DNA from: CAYTPI01 sp964439625
GTDB taxonomy: Bacteria; Chloroflexota; Anaerolineae; Aggregatilineales; UBA3940
Direction: 5' to 3'
Length of the DNA stretch: 15,749 bases
NCBI GenBank assembly: GCA_964439625.1
Contig: CAYTPI010000030.1
Span: 1 to 15,749 of the forward strand
In this document: positions 12,942 to 15,749 of the stretch, in pieces
How the letters are laid out: each line of letters opens with the position of its first letter
How positions within the stretch are numbered: the first letter of the stretch is position 1
The notes under the pieces: model-generated
What the model was told of the DNA's origin: nothing
Database searches by the model: none
The model's input: the letters and a program-made list of their open reading frames with translations, nothing else
Program-made: the position numbers and the translations under genes

Positions 12942-14147
12942 CTATTCGGGCTTACCCTGCATCGCTTCGACCAAGATCGCACTGACCTCGGGCCGGGTGA
13001 ATTCAATGGGTAGTTGCTCACCAGCGCGCAGCTTCTCGCGGACTTGCGTGCCACTGAGGAAAACCCAGTCATCTTTCGTGGTGCGGGTCGTCTTCGCCGT
13101 GACGACCTTACCTTCCGACTTACTATAAAAAGCATGTTCAAAGCGCAGCGGCGTGATGTCAATGAGCTTCGAGTCAAACTGATCGAAGATCATCTGAGCA
13201 TCATACGTGCCGTAATACTTACCCACACCAGCATGATCGCGCCCGACGATGAAGTGCGTACAGCCGTAGTTCTTGCGGGCAATCGCATGGAAGACCGCCT
13301 CACGCGGGCCTGCGTAGCGCATTGCCGCTGGGAAAACACCCAGCTCAACCCGGTTGTCGGGGTAGTAATTGTCGATCACGACGCGGTAGGTCTTCATGCG
13401 GACGTCGGCGGGAATATCGTCTTTCTTAGTCTCACCGACCAACGGGTGGATATAGAGGCCATCGACCATTTCCAACGCGACCTTTTGCAGATACTCGTGC
13501 GCTCGGTGGATCGGGTTACGCGTCTGGAAAGCGACGATCTGTCGCCAGCCATGCTCCTGAAACAACTTGCGACTGTCCGCTGGCTTATAACGAATCTCTG
13601 GGAAGTCGTTCTGCGCGGCTTCTGGTAGGTCAAACACATGAATGTCACCAGCCAGCAGTACATCACCGAGGCCGTACAAGCGAGCAACGCCGGGGTGCGC
13701 TTCTGCGGTTGTACCATAGACTTTCTCAGCTTCCAGTTCTTTGTCGTAAGTGTACTTCTCTTCGACGTCCATCACCGCTAACTGCCGGATGTCACCAGCC
13801 TTCGTTTGTTCAGCGAGGGCCACAAGCTGCCCTGCTTTAATATCTTTGGCGACGTCAGCGTCGACCGTCAGCGTCAATGGCACGGTCCACGGCAGGCCAT
13901 TGCTCAAGTGCATATCATGAACAACGCTCAGGTAGTCGGCTTGCTTCATGAAGCCCGTCAGCGGGCTATACGCGCCAATCGCGATCATTTCGAGGTCGGC
14001 CGTGTTCATCTTCGAGAGAACAACCGTTGGCAAGGTCTTGGCAGCCTCACGGGTTGCGTCTGCCATGGCTCCCTTTAGGAGACGGTTAATGAGGGTGCCG
14101 CCATGCGGTGCGATCAGCGTAGGCAGGCGTGCGGATGTGTCGGTCAT
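12942..14147 (-). CDS. sat: Sulfate adenylyltransferase (ATP sulfurylase)
   Basis: 401 aa enzyme that joins sulfate and ATP to give adenosine 5'-phosphosulfate, the entry step of sulfate assimilation (or, run backwards, of sulfur oxidation). The catalytic QTRNPIHRAHEY (208-219) with its HxxH pair and GRDHAGVG (302-309) are intact, and FLSGTQVREKL (363-373) closes the active-site domain. The family segment that usually carries a CxxC...CxxH zinc site is here FYSKSEGKVVTAKTT (340-354), with no cysteine, so the zinc site of the Thermus-type enzyme is missing. The ATG at 14147 has an excellent AAGGAG five bases upstream. It is monocistronic, with a promoter at 14167-14195 and a strong terminator. 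No APS kinase or APS reductase gene lies nearby, so direction of flux cannot be told. Confidence 0.95.
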   Translation of the reverse strand: MTDTSARLPTLIAPHGGTLINRLLKGAMADATREAAKTLPTVVLSKMNTADLEMIAIGAYSPLTGFMKQADYLSVVHDMHLSNGLPWTVPLTLTVDADVAKDIKAGQLVALAEQTKAGDIRQLAVMDVEEKYTYDKELEAEKVYGTTAEAHPGVARLYGLGDVLLAGDIHVFDLPEAAQNDFPEIRYKPADSRKLFQEHGWRQIVAFQTRNPIHRAHEYLQKVALEMVDGLYIHPLVGETKKDDIPADVRMKTYRVVIDNYYPDNRVELGVFPAAMRYAGPREAVFHAIARKNYGCTHFIVGRDHAGVGKYYGTYDAQMIFDQFDSKLIDITPLRFEHAFYSKSEGKVVTAKTTRTTKDDWVFLSGTQVREKLRAGEQLPIEFTRPEVSAILVEAMQGKPE

Positions 14148-14166
14148 ACAAACTCCTTAGGTACTA

Positions 14167-14195
14167 TTTATGGGATGGGTTGCCCAGCGAGTCTA
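14167..14195 (-). promoter_or_regulatory. Possible promoter of ATP sulfurylase
   Basis: On the minus strand, TAGACT (14190-14195), a 17-base spacer and CATAAA (14167-14172) sit a short distance before the ribosome site. Both boxes match the consensus at four of six bases. Confidence 0.4.
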
Positions 14196-14236
14196 GCACA
14201 TCACCGGCCTCGATCAACTGAAGGCGAAACAGAAGC

Positions 14237-14264
14237 AAAAAGCCCCCAAAATTAGGGACTTTTT
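14237..14264 (-). terminator. Rho-independent terminator of the small membrane protein gene
   Basis: On the minus strand, AAAAAGTCCC (14264-14255) pairs with GGGGCTTTTT (14246-14237) over ten bp including one T-G wobble, with an eight-base loop. The right arm ends in a T-run. It lies 21 bases after the stop codon at 14286 and insulates sat from the upstream gene. Confidence 0.75.
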
Positions 14265-14285
14265 ATAAACGATAGACCGAGTCTG

Positions 14286-14681
14286 CTAACTGGCGTTAAA
14301 TTCTGCAACCGCTTCTTGAATGACTTGACGGATGCGCTCGTCGGGGATGTCTTCTGGGTTATCGAACTGTTGCCCGTCCACCCAGACGTCAATCGTACCA
14401 TCGCTGACAGTGCCAAAATCAATGTGAACATCTGCAAGGTTACCATGCTGCTTCAGCTTGACTTTGACTATCTCCTCAATCTGTTCCGAGATCGCACTGG
14501 AGGGGCGATCCTGCTTGCCGGGGCTGTCCATCACCCGGGCGTTCGGCGTAAACTGCGTCTGGACAGGCAGATCGTCTTGCGGCTTGGTGTTCAACGCCAT
14601 GATTGCCACAGCGATCAAGACGATGATTAGAAGCACAAGAACACCAAATATAATGATAAGCGTGGGATTAGAGCCTAGCAC
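14286..14681 (-). CDS. Single-pass membrane protein with C-terminal acidic alpha/beta domain
   Basis: 131 aa of unknown function. Residues 8-30 form one strong membrane helix (PTLIIIFGVLVLLIIVLIAV). A linker follows at about 31-64, rich in Pro, Gln and Asp. The compact C-terminal domain at 65-131 begins EQIEEIVKVKLKQ, continues with strands VHIDFG and IDVWVDGQ, and ends in a helix after IPDERIRQVIQEAVAEFN. The short N-terminus and absence of a signal-peptidase site suggest an anchored protein; orientation is not certain. I have the impression that this C-terminal domain recurs in Chloroflexota proteins, but I cannot verify that here. The start is GTG (14681), supported by AAAGGA seven bases upstream. 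It is a single-gene transcript with a perfect -10 TATAAT at 14723-14728 and a strong terminator. Confidence 0.82.
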   Translation of the reverse strand: MLGSNPTLIIIFGVLVLLIIVLIAVAIMALNTKPQDDLPVQTQFTPNARVMDSPGKQDRPSSAISEQIEEIVKVKLKQHGNLADVHIDFGTVSDGTIDVWVDGQQFDNPEDIPDERIRQVIQEAVAEFNAS

Positions 14682-14722
14682 AGCTTGTTCCTTTCTTGTA
14701 GAAGCTGTTTTTAATCAACACT

Positions 14723-14728
14723 ATTATA
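14723..14728 (-). promoter_or_regulatory. Consensus -10 box ahead of the small membrane protein gene
   Basis: A perfect TATAAT on the minus strand, 41 bases before the GTG start. I see no good -35 at the right distance and no extended -10, so it may depend on an activator. Confidence 0.4.
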
Positions 14729-14766
14729 CTCTGAGACACAATCTTGGGCTTGTGACGTGGTTGGCG

Positions 14767-14795
14767 TTGCGTCTGCCGTATCCAAACGCTACAAT
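14767..14795 (+). promoter_or_regulatory. Probable promoter of the beta-helix gene
   Basis: TTGCGT (14767-14772), a 17-base spacer and TACAAT (14790-14795) lie 38 bases ahead of the ATG at 14834. Spacing and both boxes are good. Confidence 0.55.
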
Positions 14796-14833
14796 TGGGG
14801 CATTACCACCCTCAACAAAACATTAGGTGCGCC

Positions 14834-15749
14834 ATGAAGCGAATTCGCATTGTCCTGCTAACAGCTGCTCGGCTGCTGACAGCCCTGCTGCTGCAGCCGC
14901 GGGCGGCCTATGCCGCTGTCTTTAACGTTACAACGACAGCCGACTCTGGCGCTGGCTCCTTACGCCAAGCAATTATCGATGCCAATGCCAACGCAGCGGC
15001 AGATGTGATTAACCTTCCGGCGGACACCTAAACCTTAGCCTCGCAGCTGCCAGCCATCACCAGCGAGGTGACCATTCAGGGGGCAGGTGCCGCGACGACC
15101 ATTATCGAGGCCAGCGCCTGCAACCCAGTCACCATTCCTGGCGGCTGCACCCCAGCGACTTATCGTGTGTTGGAAGTGAATAGTGGTGGCAGCTTGACCT
15201 TAGCTGACGTTACCGTGCGGCATGGCAACAGCGTCGGCAGTGGCGGCGGTGGCATTTTCAACAACGGCGGCAGCGTGACGCTGACCAACAGCACCCTCTC
15301 CGCCAACAGCGCCGTCGACGACGGCGGTGGCATCGCCAACTTCAGCGGCAGCGGCAGCGTGACGCTGACCAACAGCACCCTCTCCGGCAACAGCGCCGGC
15401 GACGACGGCGGTGGCATTTTCAACAGCGGCAGCGTGACGCTGACCAACAGCCTCGTGCTGGGCAACACAGCCACTGCAGGGTTTGAGGAGTGTCGTAGTT
15501 TTAGTGGTACAATAACGCTTGGCCTAGACAGCATCTCAAGGGGCGGGGGCGGCTGCCCAGCTGGTTTTACTGCATCCATGGCGGCAGCCGTCTTTGCTTC
15601 TGTTACGGGCGGGGCAGGCGACCTTGGCAATAACGGTGGCCCAACCCAAACGATTGCTTTACTAAATAATGCCAGTAATCCGGCGCTTGATCGTGTGGAC
15701 TGCAGCAGCCTTAGCGTTGATCAGCGTAACTTTACGCGAATTGTTGATC
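14834..15749 (+). pseudogene. Secreted right-handed beta-helix protein, interrupted by an in-frame TAA; runs off the window
   Basis: The N-terminus is a signal peptide: basic MKRIRI, a hydrophobic core around residues 8-20, and a cleavage site after AAYA near residue 27. Then comes the family opening FNVTTTADSGAGSLRQAI (about 29-46) and DVINLPADT. The frame then meets TAA at 15029-15031, exactly where relatives read LPAGTYTL, so a Tyr codon (TAC/TAT) has probably become TAA. Beyond it the same frame stays open to the window end for 239 codons and is plainly coding: VTIQGAGAATTII, three GGGI...SVTLTNS beta-helix turns, and the characteristic NNGGPTQTIALL. Such proteins are exported, surface or extracellular, of largely unknown function. 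The ATG at 14834 has AGGTG six bases upstream. A recent nonsense mutation, a sequencing error, or (least likely) readthrough could explain it. The 3' end is not seen. Confidence 0.8.
15245..15470 (+). repeat. In-phase tandem repeats encoding beta-helix turns
   Basis: Three units begin with GGCGGTGGCAT at 15245, 15323 and 15407. The first is 78 bases (26 codons), the second 84 (28 codons), and the third is partial. All share the exact segment GTGACGCTGACCAACAGC (15275, 15359, 15435). Unit lengths are multiples of three, and near-identical synonymous positions indicate recent duplication. Confidence 0.85.

Noticed and set aside
13014..13628. 204-codon plus-strand ORF
   Set aside because: Lies entirely antisense to sat, whose protein is highly conserved. 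Its own translation has no family features.
15245..15470. CRISPR-like repeat array
   Set aside because: The repeats are in-frame, of variable length, lack unique spacers and encode beta-helix turns.
15160..15630. 156-codon minus-strand ORF rich in Pro, Leu and Ser
   Set aside because: Antisense to the repetitive beta-helix region. Its internal repeats only mirror the coding repeats.

Overview
The window reads as a chromosomal segment of a free-living bacterium with mid-range GC. My best guess is a member of the Chloroflexota (Anaerolineae-like). That guess rests on three things: a secreted right-handed beta-helix protein of the kind with 'SLRQAI..AN' and 'NNGGPTQTIALL' motifs, a small membrane-anchored protein with a C-terminal domain I associate with that phylum, and the overall gene mix. 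It is an inference, not a demonstration. I see no insertion sequence, transposase, phage gene or CRISPR array.

Left edge to about 1.02 kb: a 214-base non-coding stretch with hairpins and 10-bp direct repeats, then greA (minus), then a two-gene tRNA operon on the plus strand. The operon holds tRNA-Gly(TCC) and a CAT-anticodon tRNA (Ile2 or Met), with its own promoter and a rho-independent terminator.

1.09-7.9 kb: a surface-glycan cluster. On the plus strand, a QueC-like PP-loop ATPase of unknown specificity is translationally coupled (ATGA) to a polysaccharide pyruvyl transferase family protein. Converging on them from the minus strand are a glycoside hydrolase-like protein, GDP-L-fucose synthase (fcl), a family-2 glycosyltransferase and a Wzx-type flippase. 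Together they suggest a fucose-containing, possibly pyruvylated exported polysaccharide. The initiating transferase, polymerase and GDP-mannose dehydratase are not in the window. The PP-loop/pyruvyl-transferase pair is the best candidate for undescribed chemistry.

8.08-14.7 kb: housekeeping and metabolic genes. These are a flavin reductase-like protein (plus), glutamate dehydrogenase (minus), a macro-domain protein coupled to an unrecognised 183-aa protein (both minus), an amidase (plus), ATP sulfurylase (minus, with a clear terminator) and a single-pass membrane protein (minus, GTG start, clear terminator). The macro-domain gene appears to start at CTG, because its nearest ordinary start codon would delete the first beta strand of the domain. 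The leader of the glutamate dehydrogenase gene carries a stem that can pair with either of two partners.

14.8 kb to right edge: a secreted beta-helix gene with a good promoter and signal peptide, broken by one in-frame TAA where the family normally has a tyrosine. Its frame is otherwise open to the window end. No gene-free stretch exceeds 300 bases; the largest are 1-214, 6707-6878, 7908-8083 and 10096-10286.
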